Below, one piece after another: positions 1 through 6,360 of a DNA stretch of 20,689 nt. How positions within the stretch are numbered: position 1 is the stretch's first letter; each line of letters opens with the position of its first letter. Made by a program: the position numbers and the translations under genes. Location of the stretch: assembly GCA_937121005.1 (NCBI GenBank), contig CAKZKB010000600.1:1-20689 (forward strand), in the 5' to 3' direction. The notes beneath the pieces are model-generated. The model did no database searches and had not been told where the DNA came from. It saw nothing but the letters and a program-made list of their open reading frames with translations. Source of the stretch: an uncultured cyanobacterium (GTDB lineage: Bacteria; Cyanobacteriota; Cyanobacteriia; Cyanobacteriales; Geitlerinemataceae).

Positions 1-21
1 CGATAGGCGTGAGGTGACACG

Positions 22-618
22 ATGGCATACAGCGATTTTACCCTAGAGCGCGTCAAAAAGGAGTTCGGTTTAACGATCTCGTCGCGAGAAGATCTGTTTG
101 CCGATGTTAGTCCCATCGAATACAGCGACTCCTTAAAAGAAACCCTCTCCTATAATATCCCAATCGCCCTAGCCAGCAACACCGAAAAAGCGCGATCGGA
201 GATGATTATCGCCCCGATCCTACTCGAACTCACTCGACTTTCCCATAGACAAGTTAGCTTGTTCTCTGGCGTAGACTTTACCGTCGAACCCGAACGCGGT
301 TTAAATGGAAGCTGTGACTTTTTGTTGACGCGATCGCCAGACCTGTTAATAGTAACAGCACCCGCGATCGCCGTTGTTGAAGCCAAGAAAGAAAACATTA
401 AAGGTGGCTTGGGACAGTGCATCGCCGAGATGGTAGCAGCGCAAATATTTAACCAGCGAGAAAAGGCGATCGTCCCGATCGTTTACGGAGTTGTTACCAC
501 TGGGGAGATTTGGCGGTTTTTGCACTTGGAAGGGGCGATCGCGCAGGTAGATGTTGCCGAATATTTTCTTAACGATGTTGGAAAGATTTTAGGGATTCTA
601 TCGCAAAGTTTAGAGTAA
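22..618 (+). CDS. PD-(D/E)XK nuclease-fold protein, uncharacterised
   Basis: A 198-residue soluble protein. The core resembles the restriction-endonuclease-like fold: Asp99 in 'GSCDFLL', then Glu120 and Lys122 in 'AVVEAKKEN' on successive predicted strands give a D-x20-E-x-K signature. Glu60 in an N-terminal helix could complete the site. The helix 'GGLGQCIAEMVAAQ' matches the Gln-containing helix that often follows this motif. GAGGTGA lies 4 nt before the ATG. No DNA-binding or methylase domain is attached and no methylase gene is adjacent, so a classical restriction enzyme is not indicated. Cyanobacteria carry many stand-alone proteins of this sort, often of unknown role. The fold is moderately supported; substrate and function are unknown. 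The gene is followed after 13 bp by the end of a convergent gene, with no clear terminator between them. Confidence 0.8.
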   Translation: MAYSDFTLERVKKEFGLTISSREDLFADVSPIEYSDSLKETLSYNIPIALASNTEKARSEMIIAPILLELTRLSHRQVSLFSGVDFTVEPERGLNGSCDFLLTRSPDLLIVTAPAIAVVEAKKENIKGGLGQCIAEMVAAQIFNQREKAIVPIVYGVVTTGEIWRFLHLEGAIAQVDVAEYFLNDVGKILGILSQSLE

Positions 619-631
619 GAGAATGCTACAC

Positions 632-1558
632 TTAAACGTCCGATCGCTTTTGATTGTCTGGGTGTTGCGAGAAAAGATCGTACCGAAACTGAGGACGATC
701 GCGCCAGTAATGACTTAAACTCTGTCCGTAATGTTCGATTTCTAAAAAATTAGCATTGATAAAGGCTGGTTTGTAAGTGCGAAACGTCTTCATTATTCCC
801 ACAGAAGCAGCACTTTCGAGCGGCCCGACGAACCAAAAATCGCGATCGCCAAAGTAATCTTTGCTCGCCCAGAGTGCCATTTGTTCTCGATTTAGGAAAA
901 AGCAACCCGAATGGGGATTTTTAGCGCGATCGAGGCGAATTTCCCTACCGAGGAATCGTCCGGCGATCTCGTTTCCCTCACTGAAGTTGTGAGCAAAACT
1001 AGGTGGAGGCTGGCATTCAAAATCGGGTTCGATGTAGACTTTTTCGAGATCGCGGTCGCGTCCGACCTCAAAACGGTTGGGCTGCAAAACGGCTCCATTG
1101 CCCATTTGGGCGTTAAACCATGCTAGTTTGACAAACAAATAGGGATCGTGTAAAATTAGATCGTCTTCTAAATAACAGTAATAATCGTATCGTCCCAAAT
1201 TCGATCGCAAGACATTGTGACAGCCAAAGCCAAGCAAAATCGGATCGCCACTATCGAACTGCTTCACGTAATAACAAGACGAGTCAAAAGGCAGCCGATC
1301 TAGCAGATGCAAATCTCGATAAACGCACAGGACAATATCGAGGCGCGATCGCGTGGTTTCGTTAGCCGCTAACTCCTGCAAGCGTCCTGTCCCCACGTCG
1401 TGCTTAAAATAGGATTGAGCCTCGCCATGCAGAGTGTAAATTGCCCGGATGCAGCGCGTTAATGCCTCGAGGCGAGGTTGCGGATCGGCTTGCAGCGAGC
1501 CATGTTTGCCGTTGCCTTGGGGATTAAAAAAATGAGGAATGGTAAATAACAATCGCAT
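632..1558 (-). CDS. Putative glycosyltransferase (GT-A-like) protein
   Basis: A 308-residue protein with no signal peptide or membrane segment. The centre reads 'YYCYLEDDLILHDPYLF', with the acidic triplet Glu131-Asp132-Asp133 after a predicted strand. This resembles the metal- and sugar-nucleotide-binding DXD region of GT-A glycosyltransferases. Further features are an N-terminal segment 'RLLFTIPHFFNPQG', an aromatic-rich 'HSGCFFLNREQMALW' that could form the acceptor side, and a C-terminal 'EIEHYGQSLSHYW'. The likely start is the ATG at the high end; divergent hemL begins about 150 bp beyond. By motif and length it is probably a glycosyltransferase of a cyanobacterial family, but donor and acceptor cannot be told. 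The family call is tentative; that it is a real gene is well supported. Confidence 0.75.
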   Translation of the reverse strand: MRLLFTIPHFFNPQGNGKHGSLQADPQPRLEALTRCIRAIYTLHGEAQSYFKHDVGTGRLQELAANETTRSRLDIVLCVYRDLHLLDRLPFDSSCYYVKQFDSGDPILLGFGCHNVLRSNLGRYDYYCYLEDDLILHDPYLFVKLAWFNAQMGNGAVLQPNRFEVGRDRDLEKVYIEPDFECQPPPSFAHNFSEGNEIAGRFLGREIRLDRAKNPHSGCFFLNREQMALWASKDYFGDRDFWFVGPLESAASVGIMKTFRTYKPAFINANFLEIEHYGQSLSHYWRDRPQFRYDLFSQHPDNQKRSDV

Positions 1559-1701
1559 AGGAACCGCTAAGGACGATCGCCCCCAACCGCCGTCGCCATC
1601 TTAATTCACCCTTAACATTCGTCGCAGGGGGGCCGTTATCGACTAATATAGTAACCTCGATCGCCCTCTCCACTAACCGAAACCCTATAGTTACACCGAT
1701 T

Positions 1702-1707
1702 GAGGAG
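1702..1707 (+). promoter_or_regulatory. Ribosome binding site fixing a TTG start for hemL
   Basis: GAGGAG ends 7 nt before a TTG codon at 1715. The reading frame stays open back to another TTG at 1700, but that one would overlap this site. Cyanobacterial HemL proteins usually begin shortly before 'TTKSEEIF', which fits 1715. Confidence 0.65.
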
Positions 1708-1714
1708 AATAGCT

Positions 1715-3013
1715 TTGGCCCGGACGACACTCAACACCACCAAATCTGAAGAAATCTTTACCGCCGCCCAAAAACTGATGCCCGGCGGGGTCAGTTCCCC
1801 AGTACGGGCCTTCAAGTCAGTCGGCGGCCAGCCCATCGTCTTCGATCGCGTCAACGGCGCGTATATTTGGGACGTAGACGGCAATCAGTACATCGACTAC
1901 GTGGGGACGTGGGGGCCTGCTATTTGCGGCCACGCCCACCCGGAAGTCATCGCCGCCCTCCACGCCGCCCTCGACAACGGTACCAGCTTCGGTGCCCCCT
2001 GCGAACTGGAAAACCAACTGGCTGAAATGGTCATCAACGCCGTGCCCTGCGTGGAAATGGTACGCTTTGTCAACTCGGGGACAGAAGCCTGTCTGGCCGT
2101 GTTGCGATTGATGCGGGCTTTCACCAGTCGCGACAAAGTGATTAAATTCCAAGGCTGCTATCACGGCCACGCCGACTCGTTCTTAGTCCAAGCCGGATCC
2201 GGGGTCGCCACCTTGGGACTGCCCGACTCTCCCGGCGTACCCAAGTCCGCCACCACCCACACCCTCACCGCCCCCTACAACGACTTAGAAGCAGTCAAAG
2301 CCCTGTTCGCCCAACATCCAGACGCGATCGCCGGAGTCATCCTCGAACCCGTCGTCGGTAACTCGGGCTTCATCACCCCAGACGCAGGTTTCTTGGAAGG
2401 GTTGCGCGTCCTCACCCAAGAAAACGGGGCCTTACTCGTCTTCGACGAAGTGATGACCGGATTTCGCATCGACTACGGCGGGGCCCAAGAGAAATTTGGT
2501 GTCACCCCCGACCTCACCACATTAGGGAAAGTCATCGGCGGCGGTTTGCCCGTCGGGGCCTACGGCGGTCGCGCCGACATCATGGAAATGGTGGCCCCGT
2601 CCGGCCCCATGTACCAAGCCGGAACCCTGTCTGGGAACCCCCTCGCAATGACGGCGGGGATTAAAACCCTCGAACAGTTGCAAAAACCGGGCACCTACGA
2701 ACAACTCGACAAAATCACGGGCACGTTAATCGAGGGGTTGCTGGCAGCCGCAAAAGCAGCCGGCCACGAGGTTTGCGGCGGCCATCTCAGCGCCATGTTC
2801 GGGATGTTTTTTACCGCCGGGCCGGTTCGCAACTACGACGAAGCGAAAAAATCCGATACCGCCAAATTCGGGAAGTTCCATCGCGGTATGCTAGAGCGCG
2901 GCATCTATTTGGCCCCGTCTCAGTTCGAGGCCGGATTTACCTCCCTGGCCCATACCGAGGACGACATCGAACGGACGATCGCGGCGGCCAAAGAGGTGTT
3001 TGCCGAACTGTAA
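1715..3013 (+). CDS. hemL: Glutamate-1-semialdehyde 2,1-aminomutase
   Basis: A PLP enzyme that converts glutamate-1-semialdehyde to 5-aminolevulinate, the last step of the C5 pathway to heme, chlorophyll and bilins; cytosolic. From the TTG at 1715 the protein has 432 residues, the usual length. Family landmarks are the N-terminal 'LMPGGVSSPVRAF', 'YIDYVGTWGPAICGHAHP', 'FVNSGTEACLAVLRL', 'FQGCYHGHADSFL' and 'LVFDEVMTGFR'. The PLP-binding lysine is Lys272 in 'TLGKVIGGGLPVGAYGG'. The class-III aminotransferase fold is complete with no frame damage. It is divergent from the glycosyltransferase-like gene, and eno follows on the same strand after a 183-bp spacer. That spacer carries tandem palindromes, so co-transcription with eno is uncertain. 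Confidence 0.97.
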   Translation: MARTTLNTTKSEEIFTAAQKLMPGGVSSPVRAFKSVGGQPIVFDRVNGAYIWDVDGNQYIDYVGTWGPAICGHAHPEVIAALHAALDNGTSFGAPCELENQLAEMVINAVPCVEMVRFVNSGTEACLAVLRLMRAFTSRDKVIKFQGCYHGHADSFLVQAGSGVATLGLPDSPGVPKSATTHTLTAPYNDLEAVKALFAQHPDAIAGVILEPVVGNSGFITPDAGFLEGLRVLTQENGALLVFDEVMTGFRIDYGGAQEKFGVTPDLTTLGKVIGGGLPVGAYGGRADIMEMVAPSGPMYQAGTLSGNPLAMTAGIKTLEQLQKPGTYEQLDKITGTLIEGLLAAAKAAGHEVCGGHLSAMFGMFFTAGPVRNYDEAKKSDTAKFGKFHRGMLERGIYLAPSQFEAGFTSLAHTEDDIERTIAAAKEVFAEL

Positions 3014-3018
3014 CCCGC

Positions 3019-3101
3019 AAAATGTGTACAAATGTGCACAAAACCCGAAAATGTGTACCAATGGTACACAAAATCAAAATGTCTACCAATGGTAGACAAA
3101 A
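3019..3101. repeat. Three tandem palindromes with covariation (hemL-eno spacer)
   Basis: Three tandem units of about 28-29 bp, each an AAAATGT...ACAAAA block around a dyad. The dyads lie at 3023-3040 (TGTGTAC-AAAT-GTGCACA), 3052-3070 (TGTGTACCA-A-TGGTACACA) and 3080-3098 (TGTCTACCA-A-TGGTAGACA). The second and third differ by one base in each arm, and the two changes are complementary, so pairing is kept. They could be operator sites for a dimeric regulator, RNA hairpins in the eno leader, or a multiplied repeat. No family was recognised. Confidence 0.85.
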
Positions 3102-3162
3102 ATCGAGTATTCGCGATCGCCGGAAGATTCGGTACTCCCAGCCTCGGGCTAAAGCCGAAGGT

Positions 3163-3194
3163 ATTGCTCGTTGTTCATTGCTCATTGTTCATTG
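3163..3194. repeat. Heptamer tandem repeat (STRR-like) before eno
   Basis: Four consecutive 7-nt units ATTGCTC, GTTGTTC, ATTGCTC, ATTGTTC and a partial fifth end 2 nt before the eno ATG. They match the short tandemly repeated heptamers known from cyanobacterial intergenic DNA. They occupy the place of the ribosome binding site, and no canonical one is visible. Confidence 0.75.
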
Positions 3195-3196
3195 AA

Positions 3197-4507
3197 ATGA
3201 CTCAGGAACTACTCAATCTCTCCGATACCACCATCGAATCCATCGATGCGTGGGAGATCCTCGACTCTCGAGGTCGCCCCACTGTAGAAGCAGAAGTGCG
3301 CTTGGTTGGCGGCGCGATCGGGACAGCTAAAGTTCCCAGTGGTGCATCTACTGGAACCTTTGAAGCCCACGAATTGCGCGACGGCGATACCCACCGCTAC
3401 AACGGTAAAGGGGTACGCAAAGCCGTTGACAACATCACCGACAAAATTGCCCGCGAGTTGGTGCAGCGAGTGGACGCACTCGATCAAATGATGGTCGATC
3501 GCCTGATGTTGCATCGCGACGGATCTAAAAACAAGTCCAACCTGGGCGCAAATGCCATTTTAGCGGTGTCTATGGCGAACGCTCATGCGGCGGCCGATGC
3601 TCTAGAATTGCCCTTGTATCGCTATTTGGGCGGGCCGTTGGCTAACCTATTACCCGTACCGTTAATGAACGTAATTAACGGCGGTTCTCATGCGGCCAAC
3701 AACATCGATTTTCAGGAGTATATGATCGTGCCTTGGGGCGCTTCTACATTTGCTGAGGCGCTGCGTTGGGGGGCGGAAGTATTCGCTGCTTTGTCGAAGG
3801 TTCTCGACGAAAAAGGGTTGCTAACTGGGGTTGGCGACGAAGGCGGTTTTGCCCCTAATTTGGAGTCGAATCGGGCCGCGGCTGAGTTGTTAGTGGCTGC
3901 CATTGAAAAGGCGGGTTACGAACCTGGAAATCAAGTCGCTTTGGCGTTGGATGTGGCGGCCAGCGAGTTCTACGACAACGGCAATTACAATTACGATGGT
4001 GGAACCTATTCCCCCGAACAACTGATCGAGTATCTGGCGCAGCTAGCAACTGATTTTCCCATTGTTTCTATCGAGGATGGACTGCATGAGGAAGATTGGG
4101 ACAACTGGACGAAACTCAATCAAAAATTGGGCGATCGCGTTCAATTGGTGGGCGACGATCTGTTTGTCACCAACAGCGATCGCTTGCAAAAAGGCATCGA
4201 CACCAGTGCGGCTAATTCGATTTTGATTAAGGTCAATCAGATCGGTTCGCTCACTGAAACCTTACAGACGATCGACTTGGCAACCCGCAATGGGTTCCGT
4301 TCGGTGATCAGTCACCGTTCTGGGGAAACCGAGGACACCACCATTGCCGATCTAGCCGTTGCAACTCGCGCCGGACAAATTAAAACCGGGTCGTTGTGTC
4401 GCAGCGAACGCATTGCGAAATACAACCGCTTGCTTCGCATTGAAGCGGAGTTAGGCGACGAGGCGGTGTATGCAGGCGCGATCGGTTTGGGGCCGAAGAA
4501 ACGGTAA
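3197..4507 (+). CDS. eno: Enolase (phosphopyruvate hydratase)
   Basis: Interconverts 2-phosphoglycerate and phosphoenolpyruvate in glycolysis; a cytosolic dimer or octamer, Mg-dependent. From the ATG at 3197 it has 436 residues, close to the family norm. The frame is open for 55 more codons upstream, but those cover the palindromes and heptamers and resemble no enolase N-terminus. Landmarks: 'AWEILDSRGRPTVEAEV', the loop 'VPSGASTG', 'NGGSHAANNIDFQEYMI', 'GVGDEGGFAPN', 'SIEDGLHEEDW', 'QLVGDDLFVTN', the catalytic-lysine region 'SILIKVNQIGSLTET' and the signature 'ISHRSGETEDTTIADLAV'. The gene is complete. A strong hairpin follows the stop. Confidence 0.98.
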   Translation: MTQELLNLSDTTIESIDAWEILDSRGRPTVEAEVRLVGGAIGTAKVPSGASTGTFEAHELRDGDTHRYNGKGVRKAVDNITDKIARELVQRVDALDQMMVDRLMLHRDGSKNKSNLGANAILAVSMANAHAAADALELPLYRYLGGPLANLLPVPLMNVINGGSHAANNIDFQEYMIVPWGASTFAEALRWGAEVFAALSKVLDEKGLLTGVGDEGGFAPNLESNRAAAELLVAAIEKAGYEPGNQVALALDVAASEFYDNGNYNYDGGTYSPEQLIEYLAQLATDFPIVSIEDGLHEEDWDNWTKLNQKLGDRVQLVGDDLFVTNSDRLQKGIDTSAANSILIKVNQIGSLTETLQTIDLATRNGFRSVISHRSGETEDTTIADLAVATRAGQIKTGSLCRSERIAKYNRLLRIEAELGDEAVYAGAIGLGPKKR

Positions 4508-4512
4508 ACAGT

Positions 4513-4554
4513 GTAGGAGCTAGAGGCAGCGATCGTATTCCTGCCTCTTCCTAC
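4513..4554 (+). terminator. Hairpin after eno, possible terminator
   Basis: GTAGGA, a 3-nt bulge and AGAGGCAG pair with CTGCCTCT and TCCTAC, giving 14 base pairs around an 11-nt loop. It starts 6 nt after the eno stop. No U-run follows, so it is either a cyanobacterial terminator lacking the tract or an mRNA-stabilising stem. Confidence 0.55.
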
Positions 4555-4584
4555 TCGATCTGCCAGATCGCACACTGCCCTGTG

Positions 4585-4884
4585 ATGTTTGAAATTGATT
4601 TTACTCCCACGTCTGCCCGTCATGTTCGTAACTACCGAAAATTCGAGCAGAAAGTTATTCTTGACGCAATCGAACAGCAACTACTATACGAGCCGAATGT
4701 GGCAACTCGCAACCGGAAACCACTGGATGAAAATAACTTAGCCAACTGGGAGTTGCGAGTCGATCGATATCGAGTGTTTTATGATATCATAATTGAAGAC
4801 GATCGCCAAATTGTAAAAATCAAAGCAATTGGACACAAACAGCATAACATACTCTACATTGATAAACAAGAGGTTCAACTATGA
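4585..4884 (+). CDS. RelE/ParE-family toxin
   Basis: A 99-residue basic protein from the ATG at 4585; a GTG directly before it is a less likely start. The pattern 'NLANWELRVDRYRVFYDI' followed by 'VKIKAIGHKQHNILYI' is characteristic of RelE/ParE-superfamily toxins, which cleave mRNA at the ribosome or inhibit gyrase. The N-terminal helices carry 'ARHVRNYRKFEQKVILDAI'. The stop overlaps the next gene's start in an ATGA, so the two are translationally coupled. The toxin comes first, the reverse of the commonest type II order but frequent in some families. All core segments are present and it looks intact. Which target it attacks cannot be read from the sequence. Confidence 0.85.
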   Translation: MFEIDFTPTSARHVRNYRKFEQKVILDAIEQQLLYEPNVATRNRKPLDENNLANWELRVDRYRVFYDIIIEDDRQIVKIKAIGHKQHNILYIDKQEVQL

Positions 4885-5135
4885 AGATTGTCGAGTTAGA
4901 AAAGGAGATGCTAACACTGGACGAAGCGATCGCCCTTGCAAAAAGCGAAGGCGTTGTCTTACGCCAAGCTAACGGTGAGATGTTCGCGATCGCCCCAGTC
5001 GATGACTTTGAAGTAGAAGTCGATTTGCTAAAGAAAAACAAAAAGTTTATGGCGTATTTGGCAGAATTGTCTCAAGAGGAGGCGACTATTTCTTTGCAAG
5101 GGTTGCGAGAAGAACTAGGACTGTCTGAGGAGTAG
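4881..5135 (+). CDS. Antitoxin partner of the RelE/ParE toxin
   Basis: An 84-residue acidic protein overlapping the toxin gene by 4 bp. The N-terminal part, 'MLTLDEAIALAKSEGVVL' then 'NGEMFAIAPVDDFEVEVD', recalls the Phd/YefM ('prevent-host-death') layout: a helix, a strand pair 'VVL..NGEMFAIAPV', then a charged toxin-binding tail ending 'LREELGLSEE'. By analogy it should bind and neutralise the toxin and autorepress the pair. Family membership rests on layout and partner rather than on a diagnostic motif. No clear operator was seen upstream. Confidence 0.75.
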   Translation: MKIVELEKEMLTLDEAIALAKSEGVVLRQANGEMFAIAPVDDFEVEVDLLKKNKKFMAYLAELSQEEATISLQGLREELGLSEE

Positions 5136-5143
5136 TTCCATGA

Positions 5144-5305
5144 AAAGCGATCGCGCTTTCTAGAAGCGAAACTGTCGTTTTCCGCACTGATGATGGTGTA
5201 GAATGTATTTTAGCCGAGATTAACGACTGCGATCGCTCCCGTCAAGTCGCTACGCTCCAATTCAAAATTCAGAATTCAAAATTCAAAATTAAGACCTCTG
5301 CCTAA
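5144..5305 (+). pseudogene. Possible remnant of a small antitoxin-like frame
   Basis: An open stretch of 54 codons without a usable start, right after the antitoxin gene. It encodes 'TVVFRTDDGVECILAEIND' about one third of the way in, which looks like genuine protein. Its 3' part is made of the ATTCAAA heptamers. It may be the degraded end of another small antitoxin-type gene. Support is only the protein-like composition. Confidence 0.25.
5260..5290. repeat. Heptamer tandem repeat ATTCAAA (STRR-like)
   Basis: Four consecutive units ATTCAAA, ATTCAGA, ATTCAAA, ATTCAAA and a partial fifth. This is one of the commonest heptamer families in filamentous cyanobacteria. It lies in a 370-bp stretch (5136-5505) without an intact gene. 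Confidence 0.8.
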
Positions 5306-5342
5306 AGTTCAGAGGCTTGAACTAAGGAAAATGCCTTATCCT

Positions 5343-5381
5343 CTTCTCCCTCAAGGGAGAGGCTTGTATCCGAGATTTTTT
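5343..5381 (+). terminator. Hairpin with downstream T-run
   Basis: TCTCCC-TCAA-GGGAGA forms a 6-bp stem with a 4-nt loop (5345-5360). It extends by one wobble and one G-C pair, and a run of six T begins 13 nt beyond. It may end transcription from the toxin-antitoxin pair, or be a dispersed palindrome of the CCTCTCCC type. A second stem, CCTCTG/CAGAGG, lies just upstream at 5295-5315. Confidence 0.35.
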
Positions 5382-5446
5382 GGTTAGACGCAATGAGACA
5401 AAGAAGCCCGCAAACGGTTAAGACTGGCAGAAAAATAGTTACGAAG

Positions 5447-5475
5447 TTGAAAAAAAAGCGATCGCGGTCTATAAT
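5447..5475 (+). promoter_or_regulatory. Sigma70-type promoter for the DUF2301 gene
   Basis: TTGAAA (5447-5452), a 17-nt spacer containing a HIP1 octamer, then a perfect TATAAT (5470-5475). Initiation would fall near 5482, giving a leader of about 100 nt before the ATG at 5581. Confidence 0.6.
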
Positions 5476-5580
5476 TAAAAAGTTATCCTATCCTAAAGCA
5501 GACACTTGACGGCGGGTGTCAGACGACAAGGCGATCGCCAAGGATCCATTACCCATCAAGTAGAAGGAGGTCGTACCCTC

Positions 5581-6258
5581 ATGTCTGAAGTAACGCTGGA
5601 AACCCCAATTTATTTCGGTCAATTTGGCGAATATACGATTACCGATCGCGATCGCCGGGAAGTGATTTTCTATCGCAGCACCCTGACGATCGCGGCTGTA
5701 TGTTTCGCGATCGGTAGCGGTTTAGCCCTTTGGCAAGGTGCAAACCCGATCGTACAACAGGCGATCGCCCTCCTCTACGGTGGCTTTTGTTTGTCCTTGG
5801 GAGTTAGCCTGTTTTTCATTCATATTTATATGGCTCCCTTGCATCGATTGTTACAAGTGTTTTGGCTTGTCGGGACAGTCGCCGCCGTCGATATGGCTTG
5901 GCAGCAGTCCGAACCGCTAGTCGCCTATATCTACAACCACCCTCAGAGTTTGTGGGCGATCGGCTTTCTTTTTGCTGCCCTCACGGGGATCTATTTTAAG
6001 GAAGCCTTTTGCTTCGATCGCCTAGAGACCAAATTCCTCACCCCCTTGGTTCCCTTACTGCTAGTGGGTCACTTAACCGGATTGATGCCTGTAGTCGGCG
6101 AACAAATTTTGCTGGCAGTTTGGGCGATTCTATTCCTAGTATTTGCAGCCCGGAAATGGCAACAAGATCTCTCCGCCGATATTGGCGATAAAAGCGTCTT
6201 TGAATATTTGCGAGGAGAACGGGAGGAGTCAGTGACCAGTTTTAGGATAGGGGATTAG
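5581..6258 (+). CDS. DUF2301-type integral membrane protein
   Basis: A 225-residue membrane protein. The ATG at 5581 is preceded by AAGGAGG at 5564-5570; the frame is open further up, but this site decides the start. After a polar N-terminus ('FGQFGEYTITDRDRREVIFY') come about six hydrophobic segments, including 'STLTIAAVCFAIGSGLALW', 'LLYGGFCLSLGVSLFFIHI', 'LWAIGFLFAALTGIYF' and 'ILLAVWAILFLVFAA'. The motif 'GIYFKEAFCF' in the second half recalls DUF2301 proteins of cyanobacteria and plastids, whose function is unknown. The last residues are encoded by the start of a G-rich repeat, so the C-terminal 'SFRIGD' may be recent. The next gene is convergent. Confidence 0.8.
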   Translation: MSEVTLETPIYFGQFGEYTITDRDRREVIFYRSTLTIAAVCFAIGSGLALWQGANPIVQQAIALLYGGFCLSLGVSLFFIHIYMAPLHRLLQVFWLVGTVAAVDMAWQQSEPLVAYIYNHPQSLWAIGFLFAALTGIYFKEAFCFDRLETKFLTPLVPLLLVGHLTGLMPVVGEQILLAVWAILFLVFAARKWQQDLSADIGDKSVFEYLRGEREESVTSFRIGD

Positions 6259-6302
6259 GGGGAGGAGGAATTAGGGGTTTGGGGAATTGGGGGATTAGGG
6301 GG
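6250..6302 (+). repeat. G-quadruplex-forming G-tract cluster
   Basis: Six G-tracts of 4-5 bases (6250-6253, 6258-6262, 6274-6277, 6281-6284, 6289-6293, 6298-6302) are separated mostly by ATTA, TTT or AATT. The RNA and the + strand could form an intramolecular G-quadruplex; the other strand is C-rich. It overlaps the last codons of the DUF2301 gene. Confidence 0.7.
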
Positions 6303-6311
6303 AAATTAATA

Positions 6312-6339
6312 TTCATCCTTCATCCTTCTGAATTCATCC
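6312..6339. repeat. Heptamer repeat TTCATCC (STRR-like)
   Basis: TTCATCC occurs at 6312, 6319 and 6333 in strict 7-nt phase, with a diverged unit TTCTGAA between. It sits between two convergent genes. Confidence 0.6.
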
Positions 6340-6360
6340 TTGAAACCTCGCCCCTAATCC

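Noticed and set aside
1817..2170. Minus-strand frame inside hemL
   Set aside because: Complementary to strongly conserved HemL coding sequence, with no protein-like pattern of its own.
3019..3101. Short CRISPR array
   Set aside because: The units are adjacent palindromes with no unique 30-40-nt spacers, and no cas genes are present.
3032..3196. Extra 55 codons of open frame before enolase
   Set aside because: They are made of the palindromes and heptamers, resemble no enolase N-terminus, and a normal family start lies at 3197.
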